From Sulfuricurvum sp. (lineage in GTDB: Bacteria; Campylobacterota; Campylobacteria; Campylobacterales; Sulfurimonadaceae), in assembly GCF_030691015.1 (NCBI RefSeq), contig NZ_JAUYFF010000019.1:164604-228603 (forward strand): 64,000 nt of DNA. Direction: 5' to 3'. The translations under genes and the position numbers were made by a program. Of the stretch, positions 1 through 8,013 are shown one piece after another. Numbering within the stretch: position 1 is the first letter of the stretch; each line of letters starts with the position of its first letter. Under the pieces are notes generated by a model. It saw nothing but the letters and a program-made list of their open reading frames with translations, had not been told where the DNA came from and made no database searches.

Positions 1-595
1 CCTGATGCGTTTCGAGCTCCGCACTTGCCTGTGCAGATTGGGCAATCGCGGCATCCACTCCCGCTTTGGCGGAGAGAAGTGCATTATCGGCTTCATCGAC
101 CTCTTTTTTAGAAGGGTAATTGCCCCCTGTCGAGGTGTACATTTTGTGGACACGCTCAAACTCGTTTTTGGCATTGGCTAGAGTCGCCTTTGCTACGGAT
201 ATATTGGCTCTGTAGCGAAGCAATGCCGCTTCGGAACTAGTAACGGCAGAGGAGAGTTTAGTCGTATCCAACCGTGCCATAAGTTGCCCCTCACGGACAT
301 GATCGTTATAATCGACGAGAACGTCGGTGATGGTACCCGAGACTTCTATCCCTACATCGATAGTATTGGTAGGTTCCAAATTTCCCGTTGCCGATACAGT
401 CGTGGTCAGCTCTTTTATCACGGCGGGTGCGGTGAGATATTCGGTTTTTGAAGAGGCTTGGTTTTTTATCCAAAACCATCCTCCTCCCGCTATCAGGCTT
501 ACGACACCGGCGATAATAATGTATTTTGTAAGAGGCGATTTTTTCGCAGAACCGAGTCCGAGAGTTTGGTTGATGGAGTCAGGTGTTGGGTTCAT
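1..595 (-). CDS. Periplasmic adaptor (membrane fusion) protein of a tripartite efflux pump, MacA/HlyD-like, C-terminus off window
   Basis: The ORF reads from an ATG at 595 and runs off the left edge, so about 198 residues of the N-terminal part are visible. Residues about 20-40 form one inner-membrane anchor rich in Ile, Val and Gly. A biotinyl-lipoyl-like half motif follows (VSATGNLEPTNTIDVGIEVSG), then an Ala/Lys-rich helical hairpin with the tract YPSKKEVDEADNAL, which resembles MacA-type adaptors. The start overlaps the stop of the upstream TolC-like gene by 4 bases (ATGA), indicating translational coupling. The adaptor should bridge an inner-membrane pump, probably an ABC MacB-type protein encoded beyond the edge, to the outer-membrane channel. 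Substrate is unknown. Confidence 0.85.
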   Translation of the reverse strand, partial: MNPTPDSINQTLGLGSAKKSPLTKYIIIAGVVSLIAGGGWFWIKNQASSKTEYLTAPAVIKELTTTVSATGNLEPTNTIDVGIEVSGTITDVLVDYNDHVREGQLMARLDTTKLSSAVTSSEAALLRYRANISVAKATLANAKNEFERVHKMYTSTGGNYPSKKEVDEADNALLSAKAGVDAAIAQSAQASAELETHQ

Positions 596-1794
596 AAAAG
601 TTCCTTCGAAGGATTAAGGGCAAAATGGAGTTGTGCAAGGAGGATTTGGATATTGATCTCATTGATTGTAATCTCCAACTCTTCGATTGCTTTCGTATTT
701 TTGAGAGTTTGCAAGTCATATCCCGTTTTGGTTCCCGCATTGACTCCCGCTTCTATAGCACGCAAAAGATCATTATAGAGGATCAGATTTTCGGAGGTGA
801 TAGCGATGCTCTCCCGATAACTTTCAATTTTTTCAATCACTTGGGCATACGCAGCATCAAGTTCCCTTTTTTTATCGGCGATCGTGGCATTTTCTTTGAG
901 ATACGTTGCTTGTGCCTCTTGGATAGTGGCGGAGGCGTTATAGGTAAGCGGCAGGGTAAGTTGCACCCCTGCACTGTAATAATTTCCGCTGTAGCCGCTT
1001 AGCTCTTGAGGATCGTATCGGCGGTACCCTACATCACCGATGAGAGAGAGGATGGGAAGATAGCGACTGCTGGTTACCCCTGAGAGGTTTTTAAGGGTAT
1101 CGGCTTGGGCACGGCTATATTCCACATCAAATTGATGTTCTACAAACTGCTCTTTTCCTATGAGGTCAAAACGGGGGAGGGGAAAGCTCTCTGGATTGAT
1201 ATCACTGAGCTTTGCAATCTCATATCGTTGTTCGGCGAGGGAGTATTTGAGTGAGGCAACGCTTTTTTGCTCAACACTTTTTCCCATCAATGCATTGTTC
1301 AGCTCCGTAATATCGACTTTTCCGGCATCGTATAACTGCCGTTTTATAAATACCTCGATCTCTTTATTTTCCAGACGTTTCATACTTTGATCTAGTAAAA
1401 CACTGTTTTTTTGGTAATTTAAAAGGGAGATGAAGAGCTGTTGATTATAGAGTGCGATATCTTTTTGCAGACGTATCGTTTCACTCTGTTTTTTGGCATC
1501 CGCATATTTGATCTGATAGGTGATTCCACCGGAACGGAAAATATCTTGGGAGATGGAGGCAGAGAGGGTTTCGGTATCGCTGTGATAGCCGCCTTGGGCA
1601 CTTTTATCATAATCATAGATAGCATTCAAATTGAGGGGAGAAATCCAGTTATATCGGAGCTTTTGGTGCTCAGATTCATAGATCTCTTGCTGATATTTTA
1701 GAAGCGTTTGCTTTTCAGGAGAGAGAAGCGACGCCGTATAAGCACCGAGTAATGATAATGGGATAAGGATGAGAAAAAATGGGTTCCGTTTCAT
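592..1794 (-). CDS. TolC-family outer membrane efflux channel
   Basis: This 400-residue protein has a hydrophobic N-terminal signal (about residues 5-24). Long amphipathic, coiled-coil-forming segments rich in Gln, Lys, Leu and Ala follow, in the duplicated arrangement of the OEP family. It should form the trimeric outer-membrane duct of the tripartite efflux system whose adaptor gene overlaps its 3' end. At 400 residues it is slightly shorter than Escherichia coli TolC. It is the first visible gene of the minus-strand operon, and the AT-rich gap 1795-2019 must hold its promoter. Confidence 0.88.
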   Translation of the reverse strand: MKRNPFFLILIPLSLLGAYTASLLSPEKQTLLKYQQEIYESEHQKLRYNWISPLNLNAIYDYDKSAQGGYHSDTETLSASISQDIFRSGGITYQIKYADAKKQSETIRLQKDIALYNQQLFISLLNYQKNSVLLDQSMKRLENKEIEVFIKRQLYDAGKVDITELNNALMGKSVEQKSVASLKYSLAEQRYEIAKLSDINPESFPLPRFDLIGKEQFVEHQFDVEYSRAQADTLKNLSGVTSSRYLPILSLIGDVGYRRYDPQELSGYSGNYYSAGVQLTLPLTYNASATIQEAQATYLKENATIADKKRELDAAYAQVIEKIESYRESIAITSENLILYNDLLRAIEAGVNAGTKTGYDLQTLKNTKAIEELEITINEINIQILLAQLHFALNPSKELL

Positions 1795-1976
1795 TCTTTC
1801 ATTGTAATCTATTTTCGGTAATTTTAATGTAAACGAATTTTAAATATTTGGTAACAAGTCAACAATAATCCTTTAGTCGATTTTGTTTATTAGATGTAGT
1901 GCATCCTGCTTTTATTATCATTCCAATTTGGCGTAAAAATTTTTATTAAATTAGCCGTTAATAACTATTATTGTTG

Positions 1977-1989
1977 TATACTTTATGAT
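1977..1989 (+). promoter_or_regulatory. Candidate -10 region for the porin operon
   Basis: Two overlapping -10-like hexamers, TATACT (1977) and TATGAT (1984), lie 31-43 bases before the GTG start of the porin gene in a very AT-rich gap. No good -35 is visible, which is common for sigma-70 promoters in Campylobacterota. This is a weak call from position and composition. Confidence 0.35.
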
Positions 1990-2019
1990 ATTAATGAGAG
2001 CAATAACAAAGAAGCACAA

Positions 2020-3375
2020 GTGATAAAAAATACTCAACATTTTATAGTATTGATTAGTACTTTTATGCTTCTGCCCATATCGGTAAAAGCGGATGAAACA
2101 AATTCCAGTACCATTAATTATGGCAGTTTATCAGGTATGGCCCGTTTTTATTATATTTTCACTCCGTCGTATGTTAAAAGCGGGAGAGAGGATGATTATA
2201 AGGTTGATGGAAGTGCGATAGGCGGTCATGTAAAATACACATCTCCACAATTTGAAAACTTTGGTGTTTCCTCCGCTCTATACTATGTACGAGATACAAA
2301 GTTAAATGATACCAATGACCCAAACACCATGGTCTCGGCAGGACGCTTTTTCACAAAAGATTATTCAGATAAAGCAGTGCTCGGTGAATTAAATCTTTTT
2401 TATAAAGAGAAAGATCATCAGCTGATAGCGGGGCGTCAAAGGATCGATTCTCCTTTAACAAGTGCCATTATTACATTTATGCCAAATATGTTTGAAGCCC
2501 TGTACTATACAAACAGCCAGTTCGATAATGTGGAGTTCAGTCTGTTGCACATTGACAAAATGGCATATGGGACAAGAGCACCTGTGGAGTTCGGATTGAT
2601 CGGAGAAACAACTAAAACCGCTGGAGCCACACAAAGTGCACTAGAAATCAGAGGTGAGTTTTTGCCTATAGAGCAGCAGGTACTGGCAAACACTTCAGCA
2701 CATACGAGAGGGGTAAGCGGATTTTCGCTAACCAATAACTCACTTAAAAACACGACTATTCGAGTATGGGATTTCTACGCATACGATATTATCAATATGC
2801 TCTACATTGATTCGATGTATAAAAAGAGTGATGGATTTTTGCCGTATTCTATCGGTGCACAATATTTGAACGTAAGAAGCGTAGGTGATAATTTGGCATC
2901 ATCTTGGCTCGATGCTTCGAGCGCAACGATGGTAGGGCTAAAATTTGCCTTTGATTATGAGAATATATCTGCATACATTGCCTATAACCACTCAGGAAAC
3001 GCTAAAGTGTTAAACCCTTTTGGTGGTGATCCTGCATACACCTCTTCTTATTTTTCTAGAAATGGTTACAGAGCAAATGTGGATGCGTATAAAATAGGGG
3101 TTGATCTAAAAATCAATAACGTTTTGAAGATTATAGCCAGCCATGCGGATTACGGTAAATCAACTACTATCGGAACTTTTTCACCGTCTCAGCCTCTTCA
3201 AGCGGCAGCATTGCCACAGGGAAATGCGAGAGAGTCAGCACTGTTGTTTTCATACAACCCAATGAAACAGTTAAATATTCTAACGGGCCCTATTTACAAG
3301 ACGAGCGAGTATTACTACGCTTCAAAACAGGTCAGACTTTTAGATTTAGATCTTGTAATAACGTATAGGTTTTAG
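2020..3375 (+). CDS. Outer membrane porin, OprD-like / campylobacterotal major porin type
   Basis: The 451-residue protein begins at a GTG with a clear signal peptide (residues 1-24, ending VKA). The rest consists of alternating polar and aromatic strands and ends in a terminal aromatic (TYRF), the usual BAM-recognised end of a beta-barrel. Tracts such as YAYDIINMLYIDS and IAGRQRIDSPLTS resemble the OprD/Opr-family porins of Sulfurimonas-like bacteria. It probably admits small solutes. It lies only 8 bases before a solute-binding protein gene that overlaps a GGDEF/EAL gene, so the three look co-transcribed. In-frame ATGs upstream are absent, so the GTG is the best start although its ribosome binding site is weak. 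Confidence 0.8.
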   Translation: MIKNTQHFIVLISTFMLLPISVKADETNSSTINYGSLSGMARFYYIFTPSYVKSGREDDYKVDGSAIGGHVKYTSPQFENFGVSSALYYVRDTKLNDTNDPNTMVSAGRFFTKDYSDKAVLGELNLFYKEKDHQLIAGRQRIDSPLTSAIITFMPNMFEALYYTNSQFDNVEFSLLHIDKMAYGTRAPVEFGLIGETTKTAGATQSALEIRGEFLPIEQQVLANTSAHTRGVSGFSLTNNSLKNTTIRVWDFYAYDIINMLYIDSMYKKSDGFLPYSIGAQYLNVRSVGDNLASSWLDASSATMVGLKFAFDYENISAYIAYNHSGNAKVLNPFGGDPAYTSSYFSRNGYRANVDAYKIGVDLKINNVLKIIASHADYGKSTTIGTFSPSQPLQAAALPQGNARESALLFSYNPMKQLNILTGPIYKTSEYYYASKQVRLLDLDLVITYRF

Positions 3376-3383
3376 GTAGAGTT

Positions 3384-4121
3384 ATGCGTAGTTTAACACT
3401 ATTATTTTTATTTACATTCTCCTCTCTAATGGCCAAAGAGAGTGCACTTCATGTCAGTTCAGGTTTTCCTGAGCCTGAAACGTTTTTGGTGGAGTCCATT
3501 GTTAAAGAGGGATTTAAAAGAGCCGGTATTCCTATAAAGTACCAAACGGTTCCTACTGAGCGCTCTTTGATCAATGTAAATCTGGGACTCGATGATGTGG
3601 AAGCAGGGAGAATAGAAGGGATGGAAAAACTTTATCCCAATCTTGTAAGAGTTCCTGTCCCAATCCACAATATTGATATTGTATTGCTGAGTAAAAAGCG
3701 ATTCCATATTAAAAATATATCGGATCTAAAACCTTATCATTTAGGCTTAAATAGGGGGGTTAAAATTGCAGAAACGATTGCAAAACAAGCCAATCCTCAA
3801 TCAATAACTGAAGCAACATCGTATAAAATGCTTATCAAAATGCTCACGAATAACCGTATTGATATAATCATTACCAGTAAAATAGCTATTTTTACCATAT
3901 TGGCGGATACCAATGAAAAAGGTCTTTTTATGACCTCTAAACCTCTTGAGTCACGCCCAATCTATACCTATCTTAATAAAAAGCATCAGTCTCTTATTCC
4001 AAAACTTGAGGCGGCATACAAATCGATGGAAACGGACGGAACGATTCAAAAAAAGCATGAGCAGTTTTTGCAGAAGCTTGGAAAAAAAATCGGTGATAAA
4101 GTAGAAGTTGTCAATGATTAA
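3384..4121 (+). CDS. Periplasmic solute-binding protein, family 3 type (SBP_bac_3-like)
   Basis: The 245-residue protein has a short signal peptide (residues 1-17, ending LMA). The mature part follows a family 3 solute-binding fold: an N-terminal strand ALHVSSGFPEPETF, a segment YHLGLNRGVKIAETIA at the inter-lobe region, and a C-terminal KSMETDGTIQKKHEQF helix typical of this family. No permease or ATPase gene is nearby. Instead its 3' end overlaps the start of a membrane GGDEF/EAL protein by 8 bases. By analogy with NspS-MbaA of Vibrio cholerae it may act as a periplasmic sensor subunit rather than in transport. An AGGTAGAG ribosome binding site precedes the ATG. Confidence 0.75.
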   Translation: MRSLTLLFLFTFSSLMAKESALHVSSGFPEPETFLVESIVKEGFKRAGIPIKYQTVPTERSLINVNLGLDDVEAGRIEGMEKLYPNLVRVPVPIHNIDIVLLSKKRFHIKNISDLKPYHLGLNRGVKIAETIAKQANPQSITEATSYKMLIKMLTNNRIDIIITSKIAIFTILADTNEKGLFMTSKPLESRPIYTYLNKKHQSLIPKLEAAYKSMETDGTIQKKHEQFLQKLGKKIGDKVEVVND

Positions 4122-6591
4122 GAACTTTTTATATGAATACTTTGTTAGCAGAAAAATATCATTTAAATTGATGATTCTGACACTGCTTTTTAGTGCGGTG
4201 ATTACAGCCATTATCACAATGATTCAGCTCTATATGGATTATAAAAACGGAATGAAATCCATTGATAGACAGTTCTCTCTTGTACAATCAGGATATATGG
4301 CAAGCATAAACCAAAGTATATGGGTTTATGACAGAGAGCAAATCGCTTTGCAGCTTGAAGGTATTTTAAATCTTCCGGATATAAAGTATGTAGCTATAAA
4401 TCTGGAAGACGGCGGAAAATTTGAAGAAGGGGAAAAACCGGATAAGAACTTTTTGGCCAAAAAAATCCCGCTCACTTATATGCATAACGGCAATAAAATT
4501 CATATGGGTGAACTTCTTATCACTGCCGATTTGAATAAACTTTATGACGAATTGATTGATAAAGTCATCGTTGTACTCGCATCTCAAGCTGTTAAAACAT
4601 TTTTAACCTCTTTTTTCATCCTTTTTCTTTTTCAACGATTGGTGACAACGCATTTGGAAACGATTGCACGATTCACTAAAAACCTTAGTGTTAATAAAAA
4701 ACCCGAAGAGCTGATACTGGAGAAACTCAGTTCCAAAGAGACACGTGATGAGCTTGATAATCTGACAGAAGCCATCAATATGATGCAAAATCAAATTTAC
4801 CAATCCTATTTGAATGTTTTGTCTGAACTCGAAGGGAGAAAAAAAGCAGAAAATAAAATTCAAGAACAGTCTGTTTTTTATCAATCCATTCTAGACGGTA
4901 TTAAAGAGCCTTTAATGGTCATTGATAAAGACTATAATGTTGTTATTCTCAATAAGGCAGCTGAAGAGCATAAAGTGATACAAAACATACACGATGTACA
5001 ACATCCGAAATGTTACGAAATATCACACAAACAAAGTCATCCCTGTGACGGTACTGGACATCCATGCCCATTGCATAAAGTGATGGAGACGAAAGGGCCC
5101 GTCACTATGATGCATAATCATCCCGATGTAAACGGAGAGTCACATTTTGTTGAGTTAACCGCTACACCTTTGTATGATAAAAGCGGAACGTTTATCGGTA
5201 TTGTCGAATCTACTAAAGATATTACTTCTGAGATACGAACCAGAAAAGAGCTGGAAGAGTATAAAGACAAACTTGAGTATGAGGAACACTATAATACGTT
5301 AACAGGGCTTCCTAATAGAATTCTTTTCTACGACAGGGTTGATCAGGCGACAAAGTATGCGATCCGAGATGATAAAAAATATGCAATTTTATATGTCGAT
5401 ATCAATAATTTCAAATCGATCAATGACTCTTTTGGAATCGATATGGGGAATGAAACATTAAAAGCATTGGCAGAAATTTTAAAAGAGCATGCAAGAGAAA
5501 GTGACTCAGTGGCTCACTTCGGAGCGGATGAATTCGGTCTCATATTAAACTCAATAAAAGATACAAATGTTGTTATCGACTATGTTGAAAAACTAAAAAA
5601 CATATTCAAAGATCCCTTGCAGATTAAAAATGAAAAGCTATACATTACCGTTAGTATGGGTATATCGATCTATCCGACTGACAGCGAAGATTCTGATGAT
5701 CTTATCAAATATGCTGACATTGCACTGCATAAAGCAAAAAGAATCGGCAAAGATAATTATGAATTCTATACAGGTGATTTGACGCAGATAGCCTATGAGC
5801 GAATTGTGTTGGAAAATAGTTTAAGAGAAGCGATTTACAATGGTGAATTAGTGCCGTATTACCAACCAAAGGTTGATGCTGTCAGTGAACAGATTATCGG
5901 TATGGAAGCGTTGGTTAGATGGAAGCATAAAAGTTTAGGTCTTATACCTCCGATCAAATTTATCACTATCGCTGAAGAGATAAAAATTATCGCTGATATT
6001 GATCTGTTTATGCTCGATAGTGCGACTAAAGCGATAAGCCTTTGGTATCAAGAAGGGTTAAATCCTGGGGTTGTTTCCGTCAATGTATCTCTTGATACAT
6101 TAAAAAGTACCAATTTCGCCCAAAGGGTTGCTGATATTTTACAAACGAATAAATGTAAAGCTGAATATTTAGAGCTTGAGATCACAGAGAGTCAGATCAT
6201 GGATGATCCCAATAAGATAATAGCAATCCTAAATGAGATAAAACAATTGGGAATAAAATTCTCTATTGATGATTTCGGTACCGGCTATTCATCGCTTGCT
6301 TATTTGAAAAAATTGCCTATTGACAAGTTGAAAATTGATAAAACGTTTGTAGATGAAATCCCAAACAATGAAGATGATGTTACCATTATTAAAACCATTA
6401 TTGCACTTTCAAAATCTTTGAAGTTGGATGTAATAGCTGAAGGGGTTGAAACCAAAGAACAAAAAGACTTTTTACTTGATAACGGTTGCAGATTAATTCA
6501 GGGGTATTTTTATTCTAAACCTTTAAATGAAGAAGATATCTTGAATGTTTTAAAATTCGGATTAGATCCCCTCTCCAAGCCCGTCTCATAG
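4114..6591 (+). CDS. Membrane GGDEF/EAL protein with PAS domain; probable c-di-GMP phosphodiesterase
   Basis: I choose the ATG at 4114, overlapping the upstream stop, over the in-frame TTG at 4108; the product is 825 residues. Order: membrane helix (about 18-40), periplasmic domain, second membrane helix (about 155-175), HAMP-like linker, PAS domain (about 250-375) with a Cys/His-rich stretch near residues 300-320, GGDEF domain with signature GADEF (470-474), and EAL domain (EAL at 598-600). The EAL catalytic set is visible: MEALVRW, VSVNVS, ELEITES, IDDFGTGYSS, KIDKTF, AEGVET and QGYFYSKP. The second Gly of GGDEF is Ala and the preceding Arg is absent, so diguanylate cyclase activity is doubtful while phosphodiesterase activity is likely. 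It is probably co-transcribed with the porin and binding-protein genes. Confidence 0.9.
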   Translation: MIKNFLYEYFVSRKISFKLMILTLLFSAVITAIITMIQLYMDYKNGMKSIDRQFSLVQSGYMASINQSIWVYDREQIALQLEGILNLPDIKYVAINLEDGGKFEEGEKPDKNFLAKKIPLTYMHNGNKIHMGELLITADLNKLYDELIDKVIVVLASQAVKTFLTSFFILFLFQRLVTTHLETIARFTKNLSVNKKPEELILEKLSSKETRDELDNLTEAINMMQNQIYQSYLNVLSELEGRKKAENKIQEQSVFYQSILDGIKEPLMVIDKDYNVVILNKAAEEHKVIQNIHDVQHPKCYEISHKQSHPCDGTGHPCPLHKVMETKGPVTMMHNHPDVNGESHFVELTATPLYDKSGTFIGIVESTKDITSEIRTRKELEEYKDKLEYEEHYNTLTGLPNRILFYDRVDQATKYAIRDDKKYAILYVDINNFKSINDSFGIDMGNETLKALAEILKEHARESDSVAHFGADEFGLILNSIKDTNVVIDYVEKLKNIFKDPLQIKNEKLYITVSMGISIYPTDSEDSDDLIKYADIALHKAKRIGKDNYEFYTGDLTQIAYERIVLENSLREAIYNGELVPYYQPKVDAVSEQIIGMEALVRWKHKSLGLIPPIKFITIAEEIKIIADIDLFMLDSATKAISLWYQEGLNPGVVSVNVSLDTLKSTNFAQRVADILQTNKCKAEYLELEITESQIMDDPNKIIAILNEIKQLGIKFSIDDFGTGYSSLAYLKKLPIDKLKIDKTFVDEIPNNEDDVTIIKTIIALSKSLKLDVIAEGVETKEQKDFLLDNGCRLIQGYFYSKPLNEEDILNVLKFGLDPLSKPVS

Positions 6592-6609
6592 CAGGGGAAA
6601 TTTATTACT

Positions 6610-6774
6610 TTAATCGCTTTTATTGGTTATTTTTACCGGATCGCACAAATATTTTTTTTCATTTGCAACCCGAGCGCATTTTTCACAGATAAATTTCGGC
6701 TTTTTGACAATCTTAATGATTTTTTTGAAATGGATCTCTAACTCATTTTTTTTGAGTTTGCAGAGCTCTTTCAT
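6610..6774 (-). CDS. Small cysteine-rich protein, unrecognised
   Basis: The 54-residue product is read from an ATG at 6774, preceded by a strong AAGGAG 6 bases upstream. A longer in-frame start at 6816 would run back into the rubrerythrin gene and lacks such a site. The protein is very Lys-rich. It has Cys near residue 4 and a CEKC motif followed after about ten residues by a further Cys (YLC), suggesting a metal- or zinc-ribbon-like knuckle. It lies 30 bases downstream of the desulforubrerythrin gene on the same strand, so it is likely the second gene of that operon and may serve in the same peroxide/iron context. Function unknown. Confidence 0.6.
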   Translation of the reverse strand: MKELCKLKKNELEIHFKKIIKIVKKPKFICEKCARVANEKKYLCDPVKITNKSD

Positions 6775-6803
6775 TCTTAGCTCCTTATCCCCGAAGGGGA
6801 AAG

Positions 6804-7451
6804 TTAGTTCAAACACTCACGTTTGAAATATTCTCGTCCTACTTTGCACAGAGGGCAGGACACAGGCGGTTTTTTACCTCGGTGGATATGTCCGCACACT
6901 TCGCAGACCCAAATTTCTTCCTCTTCGCTGCTAAAAAAGCCATCGGTGATTAGTGCCTCTTTGAGTGCGGCGTATTCGCGTTCATGTTCTACTTCAACTT
7001 TGCCGATGGCGGTAAATAATCGTGCTAAATCATTGTGTCCCTCTGCTTTAGCGATTTCACTAAATCCGGGATACATAACGGTGTGTTCATAGTTCTCTCC
7101 ACCCATCGCGGTATCTAGATTTGCGGCGGTTGCATCCACTTCACACCCGTGGATCAGTTTATGATACGCTTTGTACTGAGCGCGGGCGTGGTACATCTCA
7201 TTAAACGCCGCTTCACGGAAATGGCGTTCTACTGCATGCCACCCCTCATCACGTGCGATATCGGCAAATAGCTCATATTTGTTTCGCGCCATACTCTCTC
7301 CGCCGAACGCTTTCATCAGGTTTACAGCCGTAAGACTCTTTGTGATCATCTCCATCTCATGGCCACAGCAGACGAGGGTTCCGCCTCCTACATGTTGCAC
7401 TTCGACTTCGTTTCCGCAGGTGTTACATTGGTAGGTTTCGTATTGACGCAT
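6804..7451 (-). CDS. rrc: Desulforubrerythrin (three-domain rubrerythrin)
   Basis: The 215-residue protein has three iron modules. Residues 1-35 form a desulforedoxin-like Fe(Cys)4 domain (C9, C12, and adjacent C28-C29). A four-helix diiron domain follows with ExxH-type ligands (FREAAFNEMYHARA and VEVEHEREY). A C-terminal rubredoxin domain carries CEVC and CPLC. This architecture is known from Campylobacter jejuni Rrc (Cj0012c), an NADH-linked hydrogen peroxide reductase of microaerophiles. It should protect the cytoplasm from peroxide. Its neighbours are a small Cys protein downstream and, divergently, a DUF2325-ferritin unit, forming an oxidative-stress/iron cluster. Length fits the family. 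Confidence 0.93.
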   Translation of the reverse strand: MRQYETYQCNTCGNEVEVQHVGGGTLVCCGHEMEMITKSLTAVNLMKAFGGESMARNKYELFADIARDEGWHAVERHFREAAFNEMYHARAQYKAYHKLIHGCEVDATAANLDTAMGGENYEHTVMYPGFSEIAKAEGHNDLARLFTAIGKVEVEHEREYAALKEALITDGFFSSEEEEIWVCEVCGHIHRGKKPPVSCPLCKVGREYFKRECLN

Positions 7452-7522
7452 ATGGATTCCTCTTCTCTAGTGTATGTGCAAATCATAGCAGAAAAAGTGG
7501 AAACAGAAAGAGGAGTGTAAAT

Positions 7523-7541
7523 GATAGTATTTATCAATATC
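7523..7541 (+). promoter_or_regulatory. Fur-box-like site upstream of the DUF2325-ferritin unit
   Basis: This 19-mer matches the Fur consensus GATAATGATAATCATTATC at 14 of 19 positions by eye. It shares the decamer TTATCAATAT with the site upstream of hemP. A second, weaker match (13 of 19) lies at 7575-7593 next to the ribosome binding site of the DUF2325 gene. It also sits in the divergent gap with the rubrerythrin gene, so Fur or PerR control of both is possible. Confidence 0.5.
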
Positions 7542-7603
7542 ATAAAAGTTTAAGGTGAGGAGAGATAGTATTTTGATATAAATTATCATTAAGGAATATT
7601 CTC

Positions 7604-7936
7604 ATGTCAGTACTCGTCATCGGCGGAGATAAAATTACCCGTCTTCAATCGTTGTTAGAAACGTTAGGTGCGACGAAAACTCACCATTGGGACAGCCGTC
7701 GTAATTCTACTTCCCATAAACAGCTTCCTCAACAAACCGATATGATTATTATGTTAACCGATTTTCTGAAACATAATTCGATGGATCATTTCAAACGTCA
7801 AGCAAAAAAATGCGATATCCCTTTTATTTGTGTCAAGGGGATGAGCGGATGCAGTGAATGCCAGATTACCCAAATGATAGAGGGGATTCGTCAAAATAAA
7901 TGTACCACTATTTCATGTAACGGTGGTTGCAAGTAA
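7604..7936 (+). CDS. DUF2325 domain protein
   Basis: The 110-residue protein starts MSVLVIGGDKITRLQSLLETLGA, a Rossmann-like opening typical of DUF2325. It continues with HHWDSRRN, MIIMLTDFLKHNSMDHFKRQAKK and PFICVKGMSG, followed by a Cys-rich tail (CSECQ, CTTISCNGGCK). The function of the family is not established. It is preceded by AAGGAATATTCTC before the ATG, nearly the same leader as that of the small ORF before hemP, and by Fur-box-like sites. Ferritin follows 77 bases downstream. A link to iron or redox homeostasis is inferred from location, and the terminal Cys cluster might bind metal. Confidence 0.8.
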   Translation: MSVLVIGGDKITRLQSLLETLGATKTHHWDSRRNSTSHKQLPQQTDMIIMLTDFLKHNSMDHFKRQAKKCDIPFICVKGMSGCSECQITQMIEGIRQNKCTTISCNGGCK

Positions 7937-7954
7937 AACAATATATGATATACT
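7927..7954 (+). promoter_or_regulatory. Candidate ferritin promoter
   Basis: TTGCAA (7927-7932), a 16-base spacer and TATACT (7949-7954) lie across the end of the DUF2325 gene. Transcription from here would give a leader of about 50 bases before the ferritin ATG. Seen by eye only. Confidence 0.4.
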
Positions 7955-7963
7955 TTTTACGCA

Positions 7964-7995
7964 AGCCAACGCTTTATGCTATTAGCCAGCTAATA
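7964..7995 (+). promoter_or_regulatory. Ferritin leader element with an inverted repeat, shared with the siderophore-receptor leader
   Basis: The leader holds AGCCAACGCTTT (7964-7975) followed by TAGCCAGC (7983-7990). Almost the same two elements, in the same order, occur before the siderophore receptor gene at 11097-11108 and 11129-11136. In addition TATTAGC-CA-GCTAATA (7980-7995) is a perfect inverted repeat ending 6 bases before the AGGAG ribosome binding site. It could be an operator, or a small-RNA or protein target in the mRNA. The function is inference. Confidence 0.4.
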
Positions 7996-8013
7996 TCATT
8001 TAGGAGCGTTCAC

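Noticed and set aside
6775..6816. Longer start for the 54-residue Cys protein.
   Set aside because: It would overlap the rubrerythrin gene, while the ATG at 6774 has a strong AAGGAG at the right distance.
7521..7553. Ten-codon ORF with a GAGGAG site in the rubrerythrin-DUF2325 gap.
   Set aside because: It is too short and lies over a Fur-box-like site; the AT-rich sequence readily gives such an ORF by chance.
7927..8013. N-terminal extension of ferritin by 29 residues.
   Set aside because: It overlaps the DUF2325 gene, is not ferritin-like, and the ATG at 8014 has a clear AGGAG site.
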